Below, piece after piece: positions 34,601 to 44,600 of a stretch of DNA of 64,000 bases. The stretch comes from Haematococcus lacustris. Taxonomy: Eukaryota; Chlorophyta; Chlorophyceae; Chlamydomonadales; Haematococcaceae. The notes under the pieces were generated by a model. That model did not search any database. It had not been told where the DNA came from and saw only the letters and a list, made by a program, of their open reading frames with translations. The stretch spans positions 7,119,722 through 7,183,721 of the forward strand of contig JASKMD010000017.1 of assembly GCA_030144725.1 (NCBI GenBank), given 5' to 3'. A program made the translations under genes and the position numbers. Numbering within the stretch: the stretch's first letter is position 1; the number at the start of each line of letters is the position of its first letter.

Positions 34601-37527
34601 GAGGGGCTAGCAAGGAGGGAGCAAGGCGGGAGGGGCCTGCAAGGAGGGGTGAGGGGCTAGCAAGGAGGGAGCAAGGCGGGAGGGGCCTGCAAGGAGGGGT
34701 GAGGGGCTAGCAAGGAGGGAGCAAGGCGGGAGGGGCCTGCAAGGAGGGGTGAGGGGCTAGCAAGGAGGGAGCAAGGCGGGAGGGGCCTGCAAGGAGGGGT
34801 GAGGGGCTAGCAAGGAGGGAGCAAGGCGGGAGGGGCCTGCAAGGAGGGGTGAGGGGCTAGCAAGGAGGGAGCAAGGCGGGAGGGGCCTGCAAGGAGGGGT
34901 GAGGGGCTAGCAAGGAGGGAGCAAGGCGGGAGGGGCCTGCAAGGAGGGGTGAGGGGCTAGCAAGGAGGGAGCAAGGCGGGAGGGGCCTGCAAGGAGGGGT
35001 GAGGGGCTAGCAAGGAGGGAGCAAGGCGGGAGGGGCCTGCAAGGAGGGGTGAGGGGCTAGCAAGGAGGGAGCAAGGCGGGAGGGGCCTGCAAGGAGGGGT
35101 GAGGGGCTAGCAAGGAGGGAGCAAGGCGGGAGGGGCCTGCAAGGAGGGGTGAGGGGCTAGCAAGGAGGGAGCAAGGCGGGAGGGGCCTGCAAGGAGGGGT
35201 GAGGGGCTAGCAAGGAGGGAGCAAGGCGGGAGGGGCCTGCAAGGAGGGGTGAGGGGCTAGCAAGGAGGGAGCAAGGCGGGAGGGGCCTGCAAGGAGGGGT
35301 GAGGGGCTAGCAAGGAGGGAGCAAGGCGGGAGGGGCCTGCAAGGAGGGGTGAGGGGCTAGCAAGGAGGGAGCAAGGCGGGAGGGGCCTGCAAGGAGGGGT
35401 GAGGGGCTAGCAAGGAGGGAGCAAGGCGGGAGGGGCCTGCAAGGAGGGGTGAGGGGCTAGCAAGGAGGGAGCAAGGCGGGAGGGGCCTGCAAGGAGGGGT
35501 GAGGGGCTAGCAAGGAGGGAGCAAGGCGGGAGGGGCCTGCAAGGAGGGGTGAGGGGCTAGCAAGGAGGGAGCAAGGCGGGAGGGGCCTGCAAGGAGGGGT
35601 GAGGGGCTAGCAAGGAGGGAGCAAGGCGGGAGGGGCCTGCAAGGAGGGGTGAGGGGCTAGCAAGGAGGGAGCAAGGCGGGAGGGGCCTGCAAGGAGGGGT
35701 GAGGGGCTAGCAAGGAGGGAGCAAGGCGGGAGGGGCCTGCAAGGAGGGGTGAGGGGCTAGCAAGGAGGGAGCAAGGCGGGAGGGGCCTGCAAGGAGGGGT
35801 GAGGGGCTAGCAAGGAGGGAGCAAGGCCAGTGGGTGTGAGGGGCCTGCTGGGTCGCTGGGGTAGCTGGGCGGGGTGGGGCGGGTGGGTCTGGTGGGTCTG
35901 AGACAGAGTGGGGAGTGTGCAGGCGCTGGGGCTGAGGTTGGTGTCCGGGGTGGTGCTGGAGGGTGGACCCACTGAGCAGCGGCCTGGCCTATGGGTGGCA
36001 AGGTGTGGTCAGGCCTGCCAGCCTGCCCCTTCCCCCTGACCCCTGCCTTCCGCCCCTCTCCCCTGCATGGTCCAGCTGAGGGCTCTAGGAGTCACACTGG
36101 GGGTGTGATGCAAGAATGTGGGGTCACACTGGGGGTTTGATGCAAGAACGGGGGTATCACTGGGGGTGTGGTGCAAGCATGGGGAGTCACACTGGGGGTG
36201 TGATGCAGGAATGGGGTCACACTGGGGGTGTGATGCAGGAAGTGGCGTCGTTAGCCAAGGAGGTGGCGGAGCTGCTGCGCGCGACCATCCGGCTGAACGT
36301 GAAGATGCACGACATCAGCGCAAGCAAGGAGCAGCTGGAGCCTGAGGAGTTGAGCCAGCTGAAGCCCAGGTCAGGCGCTGCTAGGGGGAGGGGGAGGGGG
36401 AGGGGGAGGGGGAGGGGGAGGGGGAGGGGGAGGGGGAGGGGGAGGGGGAGGGGGAGGGGGAGGGGGAGGGGGAGGGGGGGAGGGGGAGGGGGGAGGGGGA
36501 GGGGGGAGGGGGCCCAGTTGGAGCCAGCTGCTGGTCACTCTCACGTCACTCTCACCCCACACCCGGATCATACTCACATCACACCCCCAGGTTCCTCTTT
36601 GTAACATGCAAATATGCACAGGTTCAGCTTCTTATCAAAATGTCCAGCAGTCCCTGCCATGTGCTGCCCTGCGCAGTGAGCTGTCCTTCTACATTGCCAG
36701 CTACTTCTCTGACATCAAGATCCTGCAGCAAAATGTAAGTGGCTGGCAAGGCAGGGTCAGGTGGGCAGGAGTGCAACAGGGGCTGCGGGCATGCGTGAGA
36801 TATGCGATGTGGGGCTGGACTGAAGCTGAGTCATGTGTGGGAGTGTGTTTTGTGGGCGCTGGCTGTGTGAGAATGTGAGGAGGTTTGAGCTGCGTTTCAC
36901 AGACATGCTGCTTCTGGTCTCCCACATGCCCTGGACTCCGCCTCGCTCCCTGCCTCCAGCCCCTAGCATCTCCTCCCTCCACATCGTTGCTTTGATCCCT
37001 CCACATTGCCCACCCCGACTCCTTCTTCTCACGGCCCAGCAGCCCTGCAGCTGCCCACCACCCACGCGGCTCTGCCTTGCCCCCTGCAGCTGCTAGAGGA
37101 GGACAGCACGCTGAAGCGGCTGCAGCGTGAGAAGGAGGTGTTGAGCGAGACGGTGCGCTACTACAGCGCTGCCACTGCCCTCAAGACCGCCTTCAACTCC
37201 ACCACCACTGAAGCCACCAGCAGCAGCGAGGGCAAAGATGAGCCGCCCACTCCCCCTCCCTCCCCCTCCCTCAACATGGAAGAAGCGGGTAGGCCCTCCA
37301 TTGAGGCGCCCACAGCAGCAGCAGCAGCAGAGGCAGCCACAGCATCAGCCGGTGGCACCATTTCAGCAGGAGACGCCGCCCTTCCCACCGCTGAGGTGTT
37401 GGAGCAGCCAGGCAGTGTCGCCAGCAGCAAGGAGACGAAGACAGAGGCTGACGCAGGCAAGGGCCCAGATGGGGAGGTCCAAGTCAGCACCGAGCTGGAG
37501 AACAAGGGGGAGGGAAGGAGCACTTAG
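28603..37527 (+). CDS. LON substrate-binding-domain protein, probably plastid-targeted, eight exons
   Basis: This is the N-terminal (substrate-binding) domain of Lon protease without the ATPase and peptidase parts, as in plant plastid 'Lon-domain' proteins. Exons 28603-28772, 29110-29178, 29566-29626, 30198-30272, 30610-30741, 36239-36369, 36677-36734 and 37090-37527 close in phase to 377 residues. Residues 1-40 are Arg/Ser/Gly-rich, like a transit peptide. Then come LPIFPLNVVALPSQT (43-57), VPLMIFEARYRVLFSTLLHG, DSPFAGTKRFGM, DKEGRLASVGTTLEIMEF and GDGRLFISNKGRERFMIKSV. The C-terminal helical part has EVASLAKEVAELLRATIRL, ELSFYIASYFSDIKILQQN and LLEEDSTLKRLQREKEVL, followed by a disordered acidic tail. 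Exact role unknown. Intron 5 (about 5.5 kb) is nearly all 50-bp satellite. The donor at 30742 is the least certain border. Confidence 0.85.
29293..29551. repeat. CTG/CCG trinucleotide array (LON gene intron 2)
   Basis: CTGCTGCTG mixed with CCGCTG and CCACTG; ends 15 bases before the exon 3 acceptor and supplies its pyrimidine tract. Confidence 0.9.
30851..35827. repeat. 50-bp satellite, about 99.5 copies, inside LON gene intron 5
   Basis: The unit starts GAGGGGCTAGCAAGG and ends GCAAGGAGGGGT. Copies are identical by eye except for one G-to-A change at 32078. There are no variable spacers. Each unit carries GGGGTGAGG, which resembles a 5' splice site. Confidence 0.98.
36091..36240 (+). repeat. 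About 31-bp degenerate repeat, 5 copies, abutting the exon 6 acceptor
   Basis: Each copy contains TCACTGGGGGT followed by GTG or TGATGCA. The last copy supplies the AG border of LON exon 6 (36237-36238), and the earlier copies carry GATGCAAGAA or GATGCAGGAA, which look like extra acceptors. Confidence 0.8.
36384..36512. repeat. GGGGAG hexanucleotide array (LON gene intron 6)
   Basis: About 20 units starting 15 bases after the exon 6 donor. The second copy (48459-48586) differs by one base in length. Confidence 0.95.
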
Positions 37528-38003
37528 CGGGCCGACGGTGCCGTGGGGTGAGGTGAGGCGAGGCAAGGATTGGGCCGAGCCTAAGTAGTTTGCCCCAGCC
37601 GCGAGGTTGCTTGGCCTAAACTACATTCAACTTTTGAAACCACGGTTTCGCTCTTGGACATGGTTGTGGTGCACGTGGTCCTGGTCGTTCTTTGCTGCGC
37701 TGGATGGTTGCTGTGGACGCCGTGCATTGTACGTGTGATCCGCCTGCCGCGTGGTTGTGGAAGGTTGGAGAGCATCCGCATTACATCCCGCAAACGTGTC
37801 GGCCGTTGTTTGTCATTTCTGCCCATTCGTGTCTAGTCGATGTTTAGTGCGGGCAAATGTCCTTGCTCTCGCCCTCGTTCCCTCCCACCGTCATAAACAA
37901 TTGACCCAGCCGTGTCCTCGGCGCCTGCCCTACGCCCTGTAGCTGAACAGAAGGTAGACCCGCTGCCGAGCCCCGGCCGCCTTTGGCCTCGTGCTGATGC
38001 CCC
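37528..38003. other. Intergenic between convergent LON and CHLM genes
   Basis: The two genes end 476 bases apart, tail to tail. No further gene is seen. Confidence 0.6.
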
Positions 38004-40834
38004 TCACACTCGGACTGCCTCCAGCAGACGCGAGAAGTAGAAGCTGGTGGCCGTCATCTCGCGCTTCACCACCTTGAAGCCCGCGGCCTGCAGAGCGCGC
38101 TCCACGTCCTCCTCCGCGTGCAAGTAGGCGCGAGTTGCCTGCAGCAACGAACAGCTCGACAAGCATGGCTTGGCACATCGTGACATAAACTGGCATATCG
38201 CGAACCTCCCGATGAAATTAGTATCCTTCCATACGAACCCAAAGTGCTCATGCCGTCATGCAAGCTTCCATGCAGCTTCCATACCTTTCCTGGCTTCCGC
38301 CCTTGCCCCACCCACATAGCCCAGCGCCAGCCCCGCAACCCACCTTGGAGGGTCCTGGAAACAGCTCTCCTATGCGCTTGAGCACGGCATAGTAGGGCGT
38401 GTAGGGCGCGAAGGACACGATGAGCCGGGTGTCAGCCAGGGAGGCAAGGTGGCGCACCATGGCATCAACTCGCCCCTGAGCTCAACCAGGCAGCACGCAC
38501 TCAGGGGCGGTTCATCAAGCAGGTAATCAGGGGAGGTACTCAGGCTCAGGGGCAGTTCAGGAGCCGGAGGGGTGGCAGGCAGGCAGGCAGGCAGGCAGGC
38601 AGAGGCCCAGCACAGCAGCCATCCTACGCCCAGCCCCCTGCCGCACCTAACTCTGCAGCTTACACTGGGCCAGCACACCCCTCAGTGGCTGTAGCCCCGG
38701 GCTCTGACCTGAGGGTAGTGGATCATGACGTCCAGGCAGGTCACGGTGTGGTAGCGGCCCGACACGGACCTGCAGGCAGGCAGGCAGGCAGGCAGGCAGC
38801 CTGCTGGGCCGCTGCCCCACACTCCTGGCTGGCCCTGGTCTTGGCAGCAGGCAGCCTCACGCAACATGTCGGCTGAGCAGTCATGCCTGCAGGCAGCCGT
38901 CCTCCTCGCCACCGGCGGCCTAGACCCAGCTGCTGGTCTAACACCTGCCTTGCTGGGCCCTGCTGTGCTGCTCAGCTGCTGCTGCTGCTCCTGGACTCCA
39001 CACTCCAGTGCTGCGCATTGCACACAGCTACCATTCACAACCGCAGCTGCTGTTTCCCAGCTGCTGCTTCCAAACTGCTGCTGCTGCTGAGACTGCTGCT
39101 GCGTATGCGCCTCCATCACTCCTCACACATGGCGGCCACTCACTCGAGGTCTAGGGCCTCAAACTTGGGTGTGGTGCAGCTTGTGTTGCCGGTTGCCTTG
39201 GCAGCTGACTCAAACCTGCCGGGCACACAAAGTAAGCAGGTGGCCCCTGGCAACAGCTGGTGAGACAGCGCACTGCCATGAAACTGCCAAGCAAGTGCTA
39301 AGCAAGTGCCATGCCAGTTTCAGGCAGGTGCCATGCAGGTGCCATGCAGAGGCAGGACCCAGGACAGCGGGGAGCAGGGCATCAGTGCTGACGGAGGTCC
39401 TACAGCCGCCACAGCTGCACTCCATCCCACTCAGCAGCGTTGCCACGGCCCAGCGCACCTTGCCTGCGCCTCCTGCACCATGGCTGAGCTGATGTCACTG
39501 GCACTGACCACAGCGCCCCGCAGTGCCAGCGGGATGGCTAGGCTGCCTGCGACACTGGCCAGGCGGCATTCACATCACTGTCAGGCCTCATCAGCCTCAT
39601 CAATCCTGTTGTGATGCCGAGCAACATGCATTTACTGGCACACACAAGGCCACAGCAGCAGAGACCTACGGTGAACCCACCATCCACCATGTGCACTCTC
39701 ATGCTCCACTGGCACTGCCAAGGTCCATGTGCACTGACTCAGTCCATGTGCACTGACAGCACACTGGTCAAGACCCCTGGGGCAGAGCAACAGCTGAGGG
39801 ATGCTCAGCTGCAGAGCGCCTACCAGGCCAGCGCTGACCTGGCGTGCCGGGCCACACCCCTGCCACCTTGCCCTGACCCAGAGCCTCAGGCCCACCTGGT
39901 GTCTGCCCGCCTCACCCTTGTCCCAAGTCACCAGCCCAGACCTCCCCACTCCCTACCTCCAACCCTGACCAGCCACAGCTACAGCCACAGCCACAGCCAC
40001 AGAGCCAGCAGGTCCCGGGGCTCTACTGGCGGTATGCCCTTGCCCTGACCTTCACCTGTGAACCGGCATGGCCCCTTGGCCCCTTGCATGCCAGCCTCTG
40101 CTCCCCGGCCCCCGGCCTACCTGTCCCACAGCCTGCGTCCGCCACCGTGGTGCCCTGCACGCCGCCCTCCTCATCCAGCCACTTCAGCACCTTGTCAACA
40201 GTCTGTGCATGGCCCTTGCGGATGTCTAGCTGCACCTTGTTCACATCATCTGTCTCCCCATAGATCTTGCGCCAGCGCTCAAATCCTGCTGTGTTAAAGT
40301 ATTTCTTCACCTGCATGGGCGCAATGCCCAGCGAAGAGCAACATGGGTGGGTGCTTGGGATGGTTGCAGCTGGGCTGGGCTGGGCTGGAGTGCTGGGGTG
40401 TGTGGCTTGCAAGTGCTGTGCTGCACGCTGGAGCTCACCGCTTCGCTCTCGTTGCCTCCTGTCTCTTGCATTTGTTCAGAGCGCCTGCAGCGCGGATACG
40501 GTGCTGCTCAAGAACTGGGAAAATGAGCGGCCGTGGTATGCCAGGCGGCACACCTTTTCTGCGGATCAGTTGCAATGAGCAAGGCGCCCAGGCCAGCGAT
40601 GGCTGCTCCTCCACCCACAGCCAAGGTCAATGAGCTGGCATCTGCGCTTGCGGAGCTGAACATCTCAGCAGCCTGCACTGCTGGCGCGATGGCCAGCATC
40701 GCTGATGCAGCAACTGCGGCATTGAGAGCTGGCCGCTGGTGGGCTCGGCAGTTTACGCAAAGCCCACGGCTCTTAGGAGCTGCCGCTGCTCGCGAAGAGT
40801 GGCTGGTGAACGGCTGGCGGTTCAATGCGTTCAT
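38004..40834 (-). CDS. CHLM: Magnesium-protoporphyrin IX methyltransferase, chloroplast (copy 1)
   Basis: Methylates Mg-protoporphyrin IX with S-adenosylmethionine in chlorophyll synthesis, at plastid membranes. Exons (minus strand) 40554-40834, 40439-40484, 40121-40310, 39459-39546, 39144-39215, 38709-38769, 38344-38475 and 38004-38138 close in phase to 334 residues. Residues 1 to about 55 are a Ser/Arg/Ala-rich transit peptide ending near APAVQAAE, followed by the hydrophobic LAVGGGAAIAGLGALLIATD. The catalytic domain starts VKKYFNTAGFERWRKIYGET, with IRKGHAQTVDKVLKWLDEEG, SAM-binding VADAGCGTGSLAIPLALRG, SASDISSAM, YHTVTCLDVMIHYPQ, IVSFAPYTPYYAVLKRIGEL, FPGPSK, ATRAYLHAEEDVERAL and the end REMTATSFYFSRLLEAVRV. 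These motifs are diagnostic and nothing is missing. The LINE insertion lies about 170 bases upstream of the start codon. The copy at 50078-52908 codes for the same protein. Confidence 0.95.
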
Positions 40835-40960
40835 AGTGCACTCCTATTTATCTCTGTCTGGACGATGCTGCGATTTGCGGTCACCCCGATGCAAAGTGAG
40901 AAAGATGCTGCAAAGACGTCTGGCAAGCATTTGCTGCAAAGCTGGAAGGAGGAAAGGGGT

Positions 40961-41030
40961 CATCGCCGACATCAAACAGAGACACATGCCTTACAACCAT
41001 CAGATGTGTCTCTGTTTGATGTCGGCGATG
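40961..41030. repeat. 27-bp perfect inverted repeat (copy 1)
   Basis: Same structure as 53035-53104, shifted by 12,074 bases. Confidence 0.9.
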
Positions 41031-41112
41031 CGGAGACTTGGAGTGCGCCATACAGCAACTGGACTGCTGCGCTTTGCTGGGGTTGCAGTCGGCGTGCGTC
41101 ACGTCTCAGACA
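41007..41112 (+). mobile_element. LINE 5' end, cut by the gap (copy 1)
   Basis: Matches 53081-53186, the first 106 bases of the LINE, then runs into N. The insertion is therefore present at the same position in both copies of the duplicate. Confidence 0.8.
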
Positions 41113-41612
41113 NNNNNNNNNNNNNNNNNNNNNNNNNNNNNNNNNNNNNNNNNNNNNNNNNNNNNNNNNNNNNNNNNNNNNNNNNNNNNNNNNNNNNNNN
41201 NNNNNNNNNNNNNNNNNNNNNNNNNNNNNNNNNNNNNNNNNNNNNNNNNNNNNNNNNNNNNNNNNNNNNNNNNNNNNNNNNNNNNNNNNNNNNNNNNNNN
41301 NNNNNNNNNNNNNNNNNNNNNNNNNNNNNNNNNNNNNNNNNNNNNNNNNNNNNNNNNNNNNNNNNNNNNNNNNNNNNNNNNNNNNNNNNNNNNNNNNNNN
41401 NNNNNNNNNNNNNNNNNNNNNNNNNNNNNNNNNNNNNNNNNNNNNNNNNNNNNNNNNNNNNNNNNNNNNNNNNNNNNNNNNNNNNNNNNNNNNNNNNNNN
41501 NNNNNNNNNNNNNNNNNNNNNNNNNNNNNNNNNNNNNNNNNNNNNNNNNNNNNNNNNNNNNNNNNNNNNNNNNNNNNNNNNNNNNNNNNNNNNNNNNNNN
41601 NNNNNNNNNNNN
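41113..41612. other. Assembly gap (500 N)
   Basis: Second 500-N placeholder. The sequences on its two sides belong to overlapping copies of the same 11.5-kb region. Confidence 1.
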
Positions 41613-44600
41613 AAGGACTCCCCTTTCGCCGGCACCAAGCGCTTTGGCATGGTGAGCCCAGTGTGACGTCTCCATGACACAGTGTGACCTGGTGTTTGGG
41701 GCTCCACGCACCATGTCCGCATGGAACAATGTGGTCAAGTGTGACCCAGGAGATGGCAGCCAGCTGGCCGAGTATCAGTGGCAGGAGCGGTGTCAATAGC
41801 GGCAGCAGCAGCAGCAGCAGGCTGGAGCAGGCAGCAGGTTTGGGCAGCTGTAGGACCTATAGCAGCAGTGCGCCACACAGTGCTGTGGCAGTCGGAGCAG
41901 TCAGCGGCCAGGCCAGAGCAGTCAGCGGCCAGGTCCTGCTGCTGTCTCACTGGGGCCTGTCTAGGGCAGTGAGACGGCCGGTGCTTCAAGAGCCATGGCA
42001 GGAAGCAAGATGTTTAGGCATGATGTCGTTACACTGGCAAGGGGTGATGCTGGCAAGGGGTGGTCCTGGCAAGGGGTGGTGGCAGGAAGCAAGAGGTCAG
42101 CAGGCCATGTACAGGTCCAGGCATGAGGTCGTCACACTGTCAAGGGGTGACCGAGTATCTGTGGCAGCAGCGGTTGTGACTGCTGCGGTGGAGCTGGCTG
42201 TGCTTGGTGCTGGCGGCTGCAGTGCTTTGTGGACAAGGAGGGCCGGCTGGCTAGTGTGGGCACCACGCTGGAGATCATGGAATTCATGCATGTCCCGGTG
42301 CGCATAGAGGCAGGGGCAGGGGCAGGGGTAAGGCAGCAGGTTAGGGGCAGAGGTTAGGTCAGGGCGGACAACAAATGTGCGCTGCCCCCCACCTGACGCT
42401 GTACCCCCCCCCACTCTCACCAATGTGCCCATGCCCCCCCGCCTGGCCCTGCCCCAACCCCTGCCCCACCCCTGCCCCACCCCTGCCCCGCCCCCTGCCC
42501 CACCCCTCGCCCCAACCCCTGCCCCACCTCTCGGCCCCCCCCCCCTGCCCCAACCCCCTACCCCTACCCCTGTTCTCATCAGACGACCTGCATCACATCA
42601 CCACATGTAGTAAGCACCGTGCCGTGTTGATCAGGGTGACGGTCGCCTGTTCATCAGCAACAAGGGCCGGGAGCGGTTCATGATCAAGTCTGTGGTGAAG
42701 GAGAAACCGGTGCTCCTGTGTGAGGTGGCGGTGCTGCCGGAGGAGGAGGAGGGTGGCGACGAGGAGGTGGGGGGCCAGGCAGGGGGGAGGAGCCAGGAGG
42801 GGCGGGCAGATGGGAGGGAGGCAAGGGAGGAGGAGTGGGGCTGGGGGAGAAGGAAGCTGGTACTGCCTTGTGTTTGAGGGGCTAGCAAGGAGGGAGCAAG
42901 GCGGGAGGGGCCTGCAAGGAGGGGTGAGGGGCTAGCAAGGAGGGAGCAAGGCGGGAGGGGCCTGCAAGGAGGGGTGAGGGGCTAGCAAGGAGGGAGCAAG
43001 GCGGGAGGGGCCTGCAAGGAGGGGTGAGGGGCTAGCAAGGAGGGAGCAAGGCGGGAGGGGCCTGCAAGGAGGGGTGAGGGGCTAGCAAGGAGGGAGCAAG
43101 GCGGGAGGGGCCTGCAAGGAGGGGTGAGGGGCTAGCAAGGAGGGAGCAAGGCGGGAGGGGCCTGCAAGGAGGGGTGAGGGGCTAGCAAGGAGGGAGCAAG
43201 GCGGGAGGGGCCTGCAAGGAGGGGTGAGGGGCTAGCAAGGAGGGAGCAAGGCGGGAGGGGCCTGCAAGGAGGGGTGAGGGGCTAGCAAGGAGGGAGCAAG
43301 GCGGGAGGGGCCTGCAAGGAGGGGTGAGGGGCTAGCAAGGAGGGAGCAAGGCGGGAGGGGCCTGCAAGGAGGGGTGAGGGGCTAGCAAGGAGGGAGCAAG
43401 GCGGGAGGGGCCTGCAAGGAGGGGTGAGGGGCTAGCAAGGAGGGAGCAAGGCGGGAGGGGCCTGCAAGGAGGGGTGAGGGGCTAGCAAGGAGGGAGCAAG
43501 GCGGGAGGGGCCTGCAAGGAGGGGTGAGGGGCTAGCAAGGAGGGAGCAAGGCGGGAGGGGCCTGCAAGGAGGGGTGAGGGGCTAGCAAGGAGGGAGCAAG
43601 GCGGGAGGGGCCTGCAAGGAGGGGTGAGGGGCTAGCAAGGAGGGAGCAAGGCGGGAGGGGCCTGCAAGGAGGGGTGAGGGGCTAGCAAGGAGGGAGCAAG
43701 GCGGGAGGGGCCTGCAAGGAGGGGTGAGGGGCTAGCAAGGAGGGAGCAAGGCGGGAGGGGCCTGCAAGGAGGGGTGAGGGGCTAGCAAGGAGGGAGCAAG
43801 GCGGGAGGGGCCTGCAAGGAGGGGTGAGGGGCTAGCAAGGAGGGAGCAAGGCGGGAGGGGCCTGCAAGGAGGGGTGAGGGGCTAGCAAGGAGGGAGCAAG
43901 GCGGGAGGGGCCTGCAAGGAGGGGTGAGGGGCTAGCAAGGAGGGAGCAAGGCGGGAGGGGCCTGCAAGGAGGGGTGAGGGGCTAGCAAGGAGGGAGCAAG
44001 GCGGGAGGGGCCTGCAAGGAGGGGTGAGGGGCTAGCAAGGAGGGAGCAAGGCGGGAGGGGCCTGCAAGGAGGGGTGAGGGGCTAGCAAGGAGGGAGCAAG
44101 GCAGGAGGGGCCTGCAAGGAGGGGTGAGGGGCTAGCAAGGAGGGAGCAAGGCGGGAGGGGCCTGCAAGGAGGGGTGAGGGGCTAGCAAGGAGGGAGCAAG
44201 GCGGGAGGGGCCTGCAAGGAGGGGTGAGGGGCTAGCAAGGAGGGAGCAAGGCGGGAGGGGCCTGCAAGGAGGGGTGAGGGGCTAGCAAGGAGGGAGCAAG
44301 GCGGGAGGGGCCTGCAAGGAGGGGTGAGGGGCTAGCAAGGAGGGAGCAAGGCGGGAGGGGCCTGCAAGGAGGGGTGAGGGGCTAGCAAGGAGGGAGCAAG
44401 GCGGGAGGGGCCTGCAAGGAGGGGTGAGGGGCTAGCAAGGAGGGAGCAAGGCGGGAGGGGCCTGCAAGGAGGGGTGAGGGGCTAGCAAGGAGGGAGCAAG
44501 GCGGGAGGGGCCTGCAAGGAGGGGTGAGGGGCTAGCAAGGAGGGAGCAAGGCGGGAGGGGCCTGCAAGGAGGGGTGAGGGGCTAGCAAGGAGGGAGCAAG

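Noticed and set aside
30851..35827. CRISPR-like array
   Set aside because: Units are contiguous and identical with no variable spacers, and the host is a eukaryote.
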